NCBI GenBank assembly: GCA_028673005.1
Contig: CM054112.1
Coordinates: 187,748,564-187,812,563 of the forward strand
Direction: 5' to 3'
DNA from: Tanypteryx hageni
Lineage: Eukaryota > Arthropoda > Insecta > Odonata > Petaluridae
Length of the DNA stretch: 64,000 nt
The notes below the pieces were generated by a model. The model was not told the DNA's origin, did not search any database, and was given only the letters and a program-made list of their open reading frames with translations. This document shows positions 34,170-48,400 of this stretch, one piece after another. Every line of letters begins with the position of its first letter. Within the stretch, counting starts at the first letter, position 1. A program made the position numbers and the translations under genes.

Positions 34170-37100
34170 ATTTAAAGGGTAGGGAGAGTTAGAATTGTCT
34201 TGGGGCATGCTTCCACATTTCCTCCTACTTCTTCATCTGACGATGGTTTGTTGCGGAGCTGTAATCTTCTGCGCGCGTGGCCGGAATACTCATACTCGGG
34301 TTTGGAATGCAGAGGAGAGGAGGCGGTAGAGATAGCGGAGAGGCAGGTAGGTAGGGGGTGTGAGGGATACGGAAAGGGGTGGGACGGAATGATGCGCGGG
34401 GTATTCTCTCCGATAGTGATTTTTTCCTCCTCGGTTGTTTTTATTCTGTTTTCGTTGGCCTGACCGAAAAATCTTTTATCATTCTCTTGAGAAATTGACG
34501 TGGCAAAGGAAGCGTTTTTTTACCGAGTGCCAAGCACTCCTCTCCCACATTTCCATCTTGTTTTTCTTCCCCTTTACCTCTCTTTCCCCAGCCGTTAAAT
34601 GATGAGTAGTTATGGAAGAGATGGAGAGGGTTAGAGAGGAGAGAAGGGGAGATGGGGATAGTCTTTGAGGGAGGAGCGGAGAGAGGAGAGCGTGTGACGA
34701 AATGCACCTGAGGCTCTCTCTCTCTCTCTGCTTAGCTATACTTCCTCAAATGCGGTCTATCCTCTTCTAGTTTGTTCTTATCGCGGAGAGACTTGTTGTA
34801 TGGCAATATGGTTCGATCTCTTCAATGGTTGTTAATTAATTCGCCCGAGTCTCTTCCAGTTCGAGCACACGTGTCTATCTCGCGTTACGGCCGAGTTCGT
34901 TTTCTTTTTCGGATCTTGTCTCCTTTTATTCTCGCGTTCATAAGGAGCTATACCACGATCCTTAACGCCTCCGCCACAAATACAGTGACGTATTATTAAT
35001 AAATTCTTTAACCATTTCGGTATTTAAAAAAGATTAGAATCTTTCTGCGTTAGTCGCAAGAATCGTTGTATATCTTCACTAAAACGATTTTACATCGAAT
35101 AAGAGATGCTGCGACGGTGCAATCAGCGGACCCATCGAGTTATTTTTATAGTTAAACGAATAGTTTCGCCCTCTCGCTTTTCGAAATCGAATTTTCGTTT
35201 CTCTCTTTTTTCTCGTCGCGTTTTCCCCACCCTCTCCTCAGACTTCCTCCATTTCCTCACAAGGGTGCGCAACAGGAGGCATTCCCCCTTTCGGACCCTC
35301 CTTCCATCCCTCTTTGAGCGTGGGCCATCGCCGCGGCCTCAGATCAAGCGAGAGACCACGTTCCCTTGCACGAGATATGCGACGCCTTCTCTCTCTCTTT
35401 CTTGCTCTCTCACCATTGGCTTTCTGCCATGGCGTCTCCGTCGTCATATGAGCGGCGAACGGTTACACCTTCTTTTCCCCTTTCCCGTCCTCTTTCCTTT
35501 CTCTCCTCGCCCTCCCGGGCCGATCCCGGAGGAAATAAAAAGCCTGGGGAAACCTTTCCAACGATACGCGCTATTACAACTCTTCGTCTATTTGCGTTCG
35601 TTTCCGGATTACGTTACGTGCATTTATGCCTAGGCATTTTCATTGCGCCGATATCGTGCGGTGGCAGTCTCCTCCTGAATGCTGTTTCTATTGTCGCAAT
35701 TAAAGCCGAGGTGGAACGAAGTAGCTTTCTCGATCGTTCGACATGTCAGAGTATTTTGCAGGAGGAAAATTCTTTCTCCATATCTCGGAGCTTACGTGAG
35801 GTACGCACGTTCTTCGGAGTTGACTACCCGGAAATAAAACGAAAGGAATCGATCGATATTGTCTCATTCGTTATATTTTCGTATTTCAAAGAAAATGGGA
35901 GATTATTTTCGGCTTGATAGTATTTAACGAACCGGGAAAGGATGATTCGAGGGTTTTGTAAATGTCTGATTACGCGGTCTTGAAATGGTGATGTAATAAG
36001 AGCGAAGAGTTGTTTCACGTATTTGGGGAACATTCGAGGAAATCAATCGTTAGATCATCCTTTAATATTTCGGCCGCTTATTGTTTAAACCCCTCAAGGG
36101 CCCCGTGAGCTTAATTGGTGAAAGAATTTCCCGGACTTCCCCCCCTCGTCTCCTCCCCTTCCACGCAACCTCGAGACCCTTCGGTTATACGTGACGGGTT
36201 GGCCGGGAGGAGGGGTATAAGTGGGAGAGGAAGCGGAGGCGATGGAGGAACCCATTACGAAGGATGGATCCTTCTCATTCCTCACACACCACCCACCCAT
36301 TCTCCTCCTCCTCTTATCCTATCCACGATTCCATCTCCGGGAACGGTCTTTTTTACCGCTTTTTTTACTCCATCCTCCCGAAAAACTTTCTAACTTTTAC
36401 GACCCCTAGGAGTTTCTCGGACTTCACCTCCTCTTTATCCTCTCTTTTCCTTTCCTTTCCCTCCCACGATACCGAGAGGGATGCCGCTTCTTCCTCGTTC
36501 TCTCGGCGTTCCGCTGCATGGTTTCTTACTTCCTCGTTTTTCAAGGACGGAATAAAAATGCCTCTCTTCCGCCCCCCAACAGGGGCTTTCTCATCCGTGT
36601 TACGAACTAAGTAAGTGGGGTGGGAGAGAAGATGCCTTAAACTCTCCTCTTCCTTCTCCTTCTCTCTCTTTCACCCGGGAAGATAGCCGCTCGCGGCACT
36701 CTCTCCATTTTCCTCATCTCCGCACTTCCCTCTCCATCTTCCTCTTTCTTCCTTCCTTCTTCGACCTCTCGATCATTTCCCACGATCCGTTCGTCGTCTA
36801 GCCATTAATATACTGCGCATTTAATCCGCACCCGGGAAGCCTTATAGCCCTGTTCTGGGTGTGGTCGTCGAGGGTTTTATTCGCGAGGGATTAAGCCGGA
36901 AAGGGTTTTTCGTAGTACGTAGGCGGGACGGAGGAGGGCATGCGGGACATTGCTTCCACTTCGGTGAATATCGCCATCGGTTTAAGGCTTCCGCTATAAG
37001 CAGACGAGAAGGAGAGAGGGGGTGGGTGGTGATTTCCTTTCATCACCACATCCTTGTGTGTGTGTTGTTATCCATACGGATTGCGGTTTTTTTTATAATA

Positions 37101-39075
37101 CCATCTTCTGTCATTTGGCATTTCGTTCGTTCGATCCCTCTGTCTTTTTTTTAAACGCGTAATTCGTTGAGGTTTTAGAGTCCTTTTATTTTTATATCCT
37201 CCGTCGAACGTCATACGTTGCGTGTATACCAGCTTGTCCGCAGTCTTCGAAGACTGTTTGGTTACGCAATCGGGAAACATTTCAAATTAGAGTTTTTTGT
37301 CGTTTCTTTTAGTTCCAGGAAGTCGGTCCTAAATATAAATCCATTTATCTCATTCTTCCCGCTTTCGTAGCGTCGTTCCCTTCACTAAAAATTCTTTCAG
37401 TTATTTCGAAGAGGGGCAACGACATTTTCGAACGTCCGTAAAAATACCAATAGCGTAACTCAGGTCTCCTCCTTATATAACCCTAACGATTTATTTTCTC
37501 TTCATTTAAATCCTTTCTTTATCTCTTCTTGGCTCTCATCCCAACCTCAACACCCTCCTTCCTTATCCGCCATCCCCCGCACATCCACTCTGCTCCCTCT
37601 CCCTCCATCTTTCCCCTTCCTCTTTCACACCCTGCCACATCTTCCCCTTCCATCCATCCCCAACCGCCTGATGTCGGATTCTCTTCCGGGTTTCGCCCAC
37701 GGTGAGAGTTCAAGGTTGTCTCTTCGTGTCTGGTGAGGCGGCGACGGCAGAAAGCAGAGAGTGAGGGACAGAGAGGATAGGGTTAAAACAGTAGGAGGAG
37801 GAGACTTTGTTGGGGCTTGTGAGGCGGAGGGTTGCTTTGAGCTTTTGAGGTTAAACATCCTGGATGGGAAGAGGAAGCGGAATACCAAAAGAGGAAACCA
37901 CAAGGTGAAGGAAGGAGAGGCGGCGGGGTCCGTGTACGCTGGGCCCAACATTGTAGTTCTTCTGTATCCCTTCCGCCGAAATAGACCAAGGGTCAAGAGA
38001 AGAAGAGTTATGGTGGAGGTAGTCTAACTTGGGCTCTGACGTAAATCGGGGGAGGGGGCGACATTGCCGAATTGCACGCAAGATGGGACCTCCGGGAAAG
38101 GCAGGGATGGAACTTGCGCACGATGTAGCAATGTTGCTGTTCAGTGATAGTCCGGAGCCCTTTTTGACTGCTCGCACATTTTTCTCGGTTCTCAGAGCTC
38201 AAGTTTGTTATAAAACGTTCCGAAATTAGCGTTCGAGCATGTCGGCTATCCCGAAGAATCATGGCGGATGAAACGCGACGGGATCATTATTTTCGCCGGC
38301 GCCTCTGCGCTCGTTCTTTTCCGTTTGTTTACCTCGAAAGCGCGCATCCTTGTTCCGCGAAGAAAGTGCCCATTAATCGCATTTGCTCCACATGCTATTG
38401 ACCTTGTCCTTTTTTTGCACGATGGGAATGGAGCGAGCGGTGCTTTTTTTCGTTTATTTACTCCCGCTGTGCGCGTCGCAATCCGATGCACACGCAAGCA
38501 GCACTCGCGACGGCTCGGGAGAGCGAGTGTTTATTGCCTTCCGGGTGAGAGAGAGAAAAAGAGAATTCATCCAATGAGAGATCCGAGCGTTGCGTGCGTG
38601 TCATTAATGTCCCGTCACTCCATTCACGACGTTGTTAGAAGATTGCGGCGTGGGCAGAGCGCAGGGTAAATAATTGAGCGCTTAATTCGTTAGCTCTCGA
38701 GCCTTTCCTTTCAGGGGAAGAGGAATTAATATTGGTTCGGAATTCGTAAGAAAATGATCGAGACCATCGGATCTTCCATCCAGCTTTCGAGAAATTGCCG
38801 CTGAAGTACCTCGAATCGAAGACAAAGAGAAGCCGCGTAGTTAACCAGTGTATTTAAAGGTTAAGTACATGGGGTTCGTGACTCACAATGGAAGGCCTTC
38901 GTCGTATCTATTTTCGACTTATTTTTTTCAGTATTCAGCGAAAGCCATCTTTTGTTTGACAATAAGGAACAGCACGGTTCTTTCATGTATCCTCTTCGGT
39001 TCATAACAAGCGACTGGCTCTTGATTTTTTTAAAAGAGTACTCGTTCACTTCCATATTTAGAAGCGTTCTTTGTG

Positions 39076-39133
39076 AAATCCCTTTTCTTCCTCCTTCCTA
39101 AATCCCTTTTCTTCCTCCTTCCTAAATCCCTTC
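39076..39133 (+). repeat. 24-bp tandem repeat (2.4 copies)
   Basis: Two exact copies of a 24-bp pyrimidine-rich unit starting AAATCCCTTTTCTTCC (39076-39099 and 39100-39123), then a partial third copy. Confidence 0.92.
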
Positions 39134-40874
39134 TCTTTCCCCGCCCTCCCATTTTTACCGCCCTCGGAAAACCCTTTCATCCGACATTCCACTCTCCCTT
39201 ATTTTCCCTGCCCCTCCCCACACCATCGAAATGGAATGACGTCAGGCGGTCTCCGCTCGATATCTGCAAATAAAGCCCACTGCGGGGCGAGCAGGGCGCG
39301 CGAGAGAGCGGGGGTAACGCTCGATCCGTGGCCTCCCTCCTCCTTCCCCATCCCTTCGTCTCTATGGACGTCATAGGATACAAACTTCCATCCCCATGAG
39401 GAAAGGAGGGAGATATGTGAGGAGGGAGATGAGGAAAGTTCCTCCTACCACGTCCCAGTTCGTTTTCAGTGCGTAATCTCGCCGCCTCAGGTGGTTTCGA
39501 TCCCGGGGGAATTTCGCGTGCGATCAATCCGAGTTAACGGCTCTACATAGCTATTTGAAGCTCGGGTATAAAAGTTTTGTCCGGCCCAGTAGACCGCTTT
39601 AAAAAAATTTATATTTTGCTTGCCGTTTGACGAAAATACTATATTCGCGCGTCATAATCTTCCGTCGAAAAACGTCATTCGACAATGGGCCGTTTTGGTT
39701 CATATTTTATTTTTTATCCTTCGTTTGCAAAATTTCGGCCGTTCCCCAACTGGGTGAAAACCGAATTTCTCAATTCCTTAATAAGAGATTTCACCTCTAG
39801 ATTATTATTACTTCTTCCGTCGGTTCGTTTGAGGGCGCTAAGTTTTGTTTTCACAATACGGAGCAGGGTAACGCAAATACGGAGATCCGAGTGAAAGGAG
39901 GGAAAACAAAATTGCCCAAATGGCGTGCAAGATCGGACGCCACTCTCGCTCTCGCCGATGTCACTTAAGATTTCGTCTCCCGTTTTCGGGTGTTCTTATG
40001 TAACGTCGCTCGTCCCACGTACTCCCCGACGACGCTAAGTGGTCGAGCGTGACGAAGAAGTTACGCACGTATCCTTCGCAGCAGGCCTCCCTGGATGCGG
40101 CACGCTTCTTGGTCCAATTCGCTCGAGAGAACGGCGCTGCAGTGCGTGCCGGTAAACATTTTATCGAGAGGACTCGCGCACTAGCAGATATTTCTTCTTT
40201 TCGGACGTTTGCCAGCTACCATTGCCGTCCCTGCAGCTAAAGCATGAATGCTTGCCTGCGCGGATATCACGCTTTTTCGCGCCGATGCGCTGATCCCATC
40301 TTACAATAAGATGTTAGTCAGCAAAGCATTGAAATTCCGACGGAACCTTTTCCTTTGCTGCGCGTTATACGGTTCCAATAGTACGAAGCACGAAATTGGA
40401 AACCGAAGTACATTTTTGTGATTCAAAAGCTTTCATCACGTTAGCGGTCTCGATCTCGTTTACTAGTAAGTTATATTTTGGTCGGCAAATGGCGAACAAA
40501 CGTCCACTGAGTTATCGAATCGAGGCTCACGTTAATAATATTTTTAACGTTATCCGTTTCTCTGCGTTTGGCGGAATATTTTGTCGGGGTGACTTGCGTT
40601 GCATTTTTTATGCCTCGTTACGGCGGTGCGATAGCTACCATCGCTCTAGCTATTTACGGTCTTTTAAAATAATTTTTTGCCTCCTTATCAGGGGAAGTTC
40701 TTCCGCATTTTAGCGTTGCACAATTTTTAAATTCGGAACAGGAAGTTCTCTGAGATAGCAGCGGTCGTTGTTTCAAATCTTTATTTTCGTCTTATTCCGA
40801 GTAATTTAATAACTCCGCGGCCGTTTTATCCTCGGTTCTCTCTCACTCGACTTATCTTCCCTCTTCCCTTAGAG

Positions 40875-41148
40875 CAGTGTTTCACAAACTAGGAGCCTCG
40901 GCCCACCAAGGGGCCGCAAAGTTATTTAGTAAATAAAGTTAAATGCAAAAAATAAAATTTTCACGGATAACAAATTTTATCAGAGAACTTTAGGAAATAC
41001 GATGTAATAAAAATGAGTAATAATTTTATAAAATGAGGAATTTTGTATTCTAGATTTTTCATTGTGCCATTTTTAATTCAAAGAGGGCTGCATGATATTC
41101 AAAGGAGGCCTCATGATATTCAAGGGGGGCGCGACAATTGAACCACTG
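40875..41148. mobile_element. 274-bp hAT MITE
   Basis: The left end CAGTGTTTCACAAACT and the right end GAACCACTG (reverse complement CAGTGGTTC) are imperfect inverted repeats. The flanking 8-mers CCTTAGAG (40867-40874) and CCTTAGAC (41149-41156) match at 7 of 8, as expected for an ageing hAT target duplication. A GGGGCCGCAAAG block near the left end and a GGGGGGCGCGAC block near the right resemble the subterminal sequence of CAGTGGTTCTCAAACT-type hATs. The interior is AT-rich and noncoding. Confidence 0.8.
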
Positions 41149-42455
41149 CCTTAGACCACATTCTTTTCTTTGCAATAGCCAAGTACAGTGATCGATCCAT
41201 CACATTTGCGGGAGGAAGCGTTATAAGGAGACACTTCACATAGACTCGGACGGAAAAGGCTCGATGGCGCAAGATACCGTTCTTTTAAATGCCGGGATAA
41301 CCGACGGCGTATCGCAACCATCTCGGATTTCCTTACGCAATTGTCTCCTTACTCGACCGAGAGAGAGAGAGAAAGAGAGGAGAGGAAGAGAGGATGTCGA
41401 GAGATGCGACCCACACTCTCCACGTGCGACTTATCGATGAAGTCATCGATTCACATTTTAAAAGCTCCTTCTTTGCACGCTCATGTTTGCTATCTCGGGA
41501 CGCGCTCTTCCGCGCACTTTCCATTTCCTCGAGTTTCGTCCACGCGGGAAATGTCGCGGAGAGAGGAAAAAAAGGGAAGCGTTTCCATCTCATTTATTCG
41601 CTTCTCGATTACCTCGGCGTCTCCCAGAACTCTCCTCTCGCGAAGAATTACCCTCCCGCGAAACGAACTCTTTGCGCAACGGAATAGCGCGCTCGCGTGC
41701 GTGCGTCTACGTGCGTGAAATCCAACGCCCCGTTTATTTTTTCCTTTCCCTCGCCCGTTTTTTATCCGTATGATCTTAATTGAATTGAGAGATACGGGAA
41801 AGTCGCACCCACTAAACCGTTCGCCCGACAGGAGTATGCAATCCCGAAAGATAAAACAATGTATTACCTCCGTAAGATAATTTCCTGACCGCGGAGTTCT
41901 AGGCGAATGAGTGGAGTCTTCCTGTCCGATCATTCTATTTATGTTACGACTCCGGTTGATGATGATGACGATTGTCGCACGTCCCGAGGTTCTCTGATGG
42001 AGTAGGCACACCCGCAAAGACCGGTATTGCACCGTATTTGAGGACTCGCGGCCGCGGGGGAGGAGGGATAATGGGTGCGGATAAGAGCAAGGAGGGGGTG
42101 GAGCTTCGGGTGGTGGGGAGGGTAGAGCGGGTGTTTTTTCACTTTCACTGCCCCACTGACACGGTTTCCTCATTGGAAAAGTGAAAAAATTCATCTCCTC
42201 CTTACTCGCCCCCTCTCATCCCCCACCACTCTTATTCGCTCGCACTCCGACTCCCCTCCTCCTCTTCCATCGGTATCTCCTCGCAATCCCCACCTCTCAA
42301 CCTCTTCTTTACATCTCACAGCGAATACTCCTCTTCCCCCATCAATCTCCCTCTCTTCCCTCCCCCAATCTTCCCCTCCTTCGGCTTCAGCTACTGCTGC
42401 TGTTGCTGCTAGCAGCGCACGCCGTTGGGCATAACGTAATCCGTCCTGGACAATC

Positions 42456-42475
42456 GGGGGGGGGGGGGGGGGGGG
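42456..42475 (+). repeat. 20-base G homopolymer
   Basis: Twenty consecutive G following CAATC. Capable of quadruplex formation in principle, and a likely length-error site in the assembly. Confidence 0.93.
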
Positions 42476-45400
42476 CAGCGGCTTAGCGTTGCAATGGGGA
42501 GGTATGGAATTGTGAGGCGATGACGGAGGCATTGTTTTTGCCCCTCGACTAATCAACGTAGAGGCTATATGGGGGCTAAAAAGGTGGTGGGGCCGAATCA
42601 GCCGCCGGTCGTGTGACGTACGCGGTTCCCTTCTTTTTTTAGTACACGCGTTTTTCGCCGATTTCCACCCTTTGGGAATTTCGAAGAGGAAACCCGCCTA
42701 TCGGCGAACTGAGTGCGTTCAGTTTGCCGTTTATGGCGCCACTAGGAGGAATTCGATTGCGCGCGTAGGCGTCCTGCTCGTGACAGTTCTTTTCTCTCCC
42801 TATTTTTTCCGCAGCGCGCTCGTAATCCTCGTCATTCTAATTCGATTCTGTTATTTTTTCCTCCACGGTTCTCTTCCGAGTAATATATTTTCCTTTCGAT
42901 TTTTTTAGCTTAAAACCATTCGGTCAATTGGTTTTTTCGCTCTCGGCATATCCGGAATATCCGACATTTTCAGCCTCGCCACCTTCGGGTCAAAGGATGG
43001 TGGTTCTAGAGAAAATTTAGCGGGTTTCTTCGGTTAAGATGAAACCTTTGAAAACTGCGGGATAAGATCGACCTTTTCTACTTCGATAACTCTTAATGTC
43101 ATTATCGGGTCGAAAGTCAATTACGCCGCTTCCACCTTCCGCGTATATGTTTTCGTACTTGCGGGTGTTACCCCGAATGGGTCCAGTCCTCTCCTCCCTC
43201 CCTTTCCCTTTCTCTCCCTCTCGTTTTCCCCTCCCCGACGTTACGACAATCCCTCGTGCCGATGGAGTTCTCGCACTATTAGTGTCCTCCTTACGTTTCG
43301 CTTTCAGCAACGTGCGCCATTCTCCCCACTAACCCTTCCCCCCCCTCCTACCTGTTGGAAGGGGCGGCCGCGGAGGGAGGAAGGGGGGCGGGAGACACAC
43401 CGGCGCTTCCATGTAGCTCGGCAGAAAAGAGGCCACGGCCGCCTCCTTTCCCACCCCCGCCCATCCCTTCCCCCTCGCCACCTCCGTTCAATCTCAACCC
43501 CCATAGCAACCGACTCTTTCCTCCCGGTTTTCCCACCCTCTTCCTTTATGTTCCAAACGGCAATTAAGGTAGGGAAACGAGGGATAATTCCGATGCTTAA
43601 GTAAAACAACGCAGACGCAAATCGCGGTGACAATTCGTTTCCTGATTTAGCTTCATGTAGTAATGAAGTTATAGCATACTTTTATAGGTTTAGCTAGTAT
43701 CGTACTTCGAATAATCCATCGAGAATTGTCGGTCACGTTTTTTTAGTTGTGTGATTTTTAAAATATATATTACGCTCATGTAAATGAATGGTGGAAAGAC
43801 TCAACCGATTCCAATTAATGCTTTCGTGCATGATGTTCTTGTGTGCCCATCCTTCATTGAATATCTTATATAACATGAAAATTTCTGGCTTTACAAAAAT
43901 AATTCGTAAATTCCGTGTGACTGCCGCGAGTTGGGATAAAAAAGTAAAAGTGAATCGGTGATGGAGATGTGGAAGGGGAATGGTGTTTGACGGTGAAGCG
44001 GAGAGAGAGTGGGGAGGGGGACAGGAGATGCCATACCGCCACGTGTTAAAACGTGTCGAAATTGAGCTATCGCAGGTAAAGGGCAGCAGAAGCAGCTGAA
44101 TTATTTTTTTTCATCAACACAAGTCCCTCTTCACTTGCCATGATGTCATGAGCCATCGGTGGATACAAACGGCGACGGAAAAGGCGAAGTGGGAGGGAAT
44201 CCGCCTATGTACTCCTCCCTCTGGACCATTTGGCAATTTCCTCTCTCTCTCTCTCTATCCCACTCTTTCTATATCTCCCTTTATCTCTATCTCTCCCAAT
44301 CTTTCTCTCTTTTCCTCCTCTGTCTATCTATCGAACTGTCTCATAAAACCAATCAATAGTATGAGAGAGAGAGAGGGAGACAGAATCCGCAAATCTCCAG
44401 GGAGTTGGCCTTGGCAGGAAAACCCAGGCTCCACCTCGATAAGTGTGGGCTGTGGGAAGTCTCTTTTTTGCGGTGGACGTGAACTAGCATTTTGAATGTG
44501 TAGGAGGCGCGGGAGGCGAAAAGTTTAGGAGGAAAAGCGTAGGGTTGCGAAAACGCGACGCGAAAATTGGGCAAGGTGTATTTTTTTATCTTTTACCGTC
44601 TGTAAACCGTTCTTTATTGTATTTCGTCTTCGAGACAATATGTCGGTGACTGGAAAAATTATTACTTAGGGGAAATAAATCGCGAACATTTTGCAACTTT
44701 GAATATTTGATTATTTTTCGACGAGCATAGTACATACATCAACCGAATGTAATCATGTCCTGGTTTCCCGACTTAGAATTATGACCAAAAACTTCACGAT
44801 AGTGGAAAGTTCTATTTTCCCCGCTATCTCGGTTTGATATTTCGAGTCAATCGAGAAAGCACGGTGCTCCCATTTTGGGTCTTTGTATTTTGGATGTCTC
44901 CACGTGTCGTGCCGGGTTATAAGGAGTAAATTAATGGTCACGTATCTCGGTGATGGGGGCGAGAGAGAGAGAATGAAGTCCGCTCCGCCCATTTCCAGTT
45001 AACCTGTTAACCTTTTACACTTCGTATCCCAATTCCTCGTGGCGAACGGCAATAGGTGGAAGGACCGCTCATGAATATTAAAACCGGGACTTCATTGTTG
45101 ACCGGGATGGCGCCGTCGTGTTGCAAGGAGTGTTGCGTCGCCCGTTTTGAACATTTCGACTGTTTGAGTCGGTCGCAATCGCGGTTCGGCTCCTCGAGTT
45201 TCTCGCCTTCGATCCAGTGCGTTTATGGGCGAAGAAGGTCTCGGTGAACAGCGATCGTTTTATGACGCGCCCTCCGTCTGACCATTCTTTGATACATAAT
45301 ACTTTTTAACTTCTAACGCCATCTGGAGAGTTCTCGATCACCCATGTTTCGCTTATTCTCTCTCTTAGCTGTCGGTTTAGATATACACTCGATTTTCGCC

Positions 45401-48400
45401 GCTTGTTAATTTCCTGGCTTTCTCCTTCATCCCGCCCTAACTCCCCCGCCTTTATTCCTCGGTTATGTCACCGTTTTCGGTTCGCGTACGTTCATTCTCC
45501 TTCCACCGTAGGGAACAAACGGCATCGCTCCCTCTCCACTTGTTTTCCGACTCCTCCCCTTTCTCCTCGTCTATTGCGTAGTCTGCCATCCAGACAAAAC
45601 AGCACTTCGTTCCCCTCCTCCTCCTTATCTCTTTCGCTATCTCCCGAAAAGTGTGTGTCAATGGATTATGAATTGGTTCGCCCGTTGCGAAATCCACGTG
45701 AGAGTGGGAGTATTCAGATTGTTCGCGAGTGGTGGACCGGGATATTTCCCGATCCTAGCGAATTTCTGCGACGAGGATGACGTCGGGCTCGACGATTTTG
45801 GCATTGATTTCGGCGTCAACATGGTACGGTTGGGGTCGATGAAAAGGGAAAGGGATTTTTCCACTCGAGCGAACGACGCGGCTTTGCGGCCTGCAATACG
45901 GACGGCTCCCGGTGGTTTCTTTTTTATCGTTATAATCAGGGCTCGTTATTTTAAAGGGAGTATAGCCGGGAGAACTAGAATAGACCATTAGTTTGACGAA
46001 TTTTCGAAAACGGACGTGCTATTTCTCCCTGTCGAAATCATTCCGCGCGGATAAATGACGCCACGCTCAATTTTTCCACAATTAAGTTCCGTGCGTCATT
46101 CCTCCCGCCTAGCGATCGATTATGAAACGATCCAAATGATTTGGCGCGAGATTTCCCTTCTGCCTTAATGCAGGGGTTGGCTCATTGTGTAGTTTAACGG
46201 GTGGATAGCCATCTGTGCAAAAGAGCGCTCGAAGGCGAAGAAGAAATACACTTCGTCAAATCAGTCGGTTTTTCACCTCATTGGTTTCCTAATCGTTCCT
46301 TTTCCTCCTCCTTTTCCTCTTCCAAAACGGCATCCACTCCTGTTTCGTTAATAAAAAATAGCCGAAAAGATCGAACCGAAGTGGTGGGTGAGCGTGGCGA
46401 CATTTGAAAATATCAGAGGAGTCATATATCTCGCGAAGGATAAAAGGGAAAGTGACGCCAAAGAAAAAAAAAACTGCCCCGTTAAAGAATTAAAAACGAG
46501 CGAGGATCGATAAGTTGCGAATCCAGAATCTCGGCCGGAGACCTTCCCAAAAAAAAACTCCTCCCTCTCCCGATGGACCCTCCAACGCCGCATCGCCGCC
46601 TCCCACACCGCGAAAACCTCAGACTGTCGTTTGTTCTCCCTTTGGAAACTCAGGTGATGCCATAGCGGTCACGAGGGTTTGGAATCGGGCGGATGGCCAA
46701 GATTTGTGATTTGTCAGGCTGGGGAAAGAGCTGAACGCGATGGAGAGTAGATAGAGAGAGAAAAAGAGAACCAGCTTTCGAAGCCGTTAACCCACGCCCA
46801 TCTCGAGATGCAGGGTGGTACGGTGCGTGTTATTATTGCGCGTGCGAGCAAACTAGCAATTTTTAACTCGTGATATACGTCCGAGGGTGTGCGTGCGGTT
46901 TCCTTATTGGGAACGGAACGAGTTTTGTTGAAAAGAGGATTTTAATCTCCTCTCTCGGAGAGGCCATAAAAAAGTAGGTTTTTTATTGGCTCAGCAAAGT
47001 TCTTTGGTTACTGGGTCGCTAAGATAATGTTCCATCTTCGAAAGATATTAATTTTTTCCCCCCGTCCGACTGGGATAATCCGTTTAATTTTACATGAAAA
47101 AGGGCGTAATGATTTTTTTCTCTTGGAGTGATTAAATGGAGAATGCCGAAGAGACGAGCACTGTTTGTATGTGTTTCTGGCTAATCTACCTCCTGGGTAG
47201 TTATAAAGAGACGAGCACGTGCATTGCGATCGATTCTGTTTGTTTCCGAGGCAAAAGTATAGCGTGAAGTGCCGGTTTTTATATTCCGATATTGTTCCAC
47301 TCATTTGATCTCGAGTGATTGCGAAAATTGATTTTCCGAATCTTTTCTTGTATAAGATTATTATTATTTCTATAGTATAATGTGACAGCACACAGAAAAT
47401 CTTTCCTCTTCTAATGCATTTCCTAAGCCAATCAGTTTTATCTTATAAGGAAATCTGTTTCCTCATCTTTCGCCTCATTACGCCTCCTAGTGGAAATTTT
47501 CGCAGTCATCAAATCGAGGAGATTGAATAACTCTTCCTCTCATTTCTGATTTATGGCTCCCGGATGTGACTCCGAATGTTGAAAGAAGACATTGGACGAG
47601 CTCAAGAGATTACGGCGTCAGCAAAAATATATTTTTTAATGTGTCATTAAAGCGAGTCGATATCGCCTTTGGATTAACTAGTTCTTTGTAGTATTAAGAA
47701 TATTATTTTTGCACCTAATTTATAGTTTACGTGAACGACAGATAGTTCGCCGTTGAACCATTCCGGACGTCTGTTGTAATTTTGATACCACCCGGATGCC
47801 GAAGGTCTCTTATTTAAATCCCGACCTTTATAATGGCGAGATAAAGTTTGTTCTAAATACAATACCGGAGTTTTAAAGAGGGTTCTCCCCAATCCGGGAT
47901 AAGGGTTAAAGTTTCGGCCATTATCGAGATGCGAGTGAAATCTTGGAACGGTGCAGTCATAATCTCGTCGTCCCAAATTGCGAGAATCGGCATGGGAGAG
48001 ATAATTGTGCGCGAGGTCAGGGAAATAGGCCGTGAATGCCGTATCGTCCCATTGTTTGGGATATCCGACCACCACCCTCTCCCCACAAAACCCATTCCAT
48101 CCCACTCCACTCTCGATTCGGAACCGACTTTGTCGCACCATAACTCGCACCCATTCCACGCTTTTCCGTTATATATGTATGGGCCGTTCCATTCTCTCCC
48201 GCACTCGGCGACACAGTGATACGCCGGTGGATGGGCGATGCAGTTTCGATCGCATGAACGAAAATAAATCGAGTGTAGTTTGTTTTTTATTGCCATTCAT
48301 GCCGATGTGAAGCGGAAGTGGGTGCCTTGATCGATATGTTTGCATTATCGATCCGGTGGAAATAGACACAGGGCATCTCGGTCGAGTGCTTTGCTGGGTG

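Larger units (their letters stand above)
32444..40866 (+). other. Large intron, third part: no exon found
   Basis: No supported exon. Pyrimidine-rich stretches lie at about 33040-33400, 35390-35520, 36280-36480, 36640-36760 and 37480-37640. A (GA) repeat is at 34138-34164 and a 24-bp tandem at 39076-39133. Remaining DNA is mixed composition with frequent CpG. Confidence 0.45.

Noticed and set aside
41490..42194. 234-codon open frame on the minus strand
   Set aside because: It spans unrelated sequence types with no motif, and is matched by overlapping frames on the other strand.
45653..45991. 112-codon open frame with an acidic middle (CDEDDVGLDDF)
   Set aside because: Unlike most neighbours it is not low complexity, but I recognise no family and see no splice signals that would make it an exon.
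46165..46195. CAGGGGTTGGCTCATTG as a possible hAT terminus
   Set aside because: No matching inverted end or 8-bp duplication found nearby.
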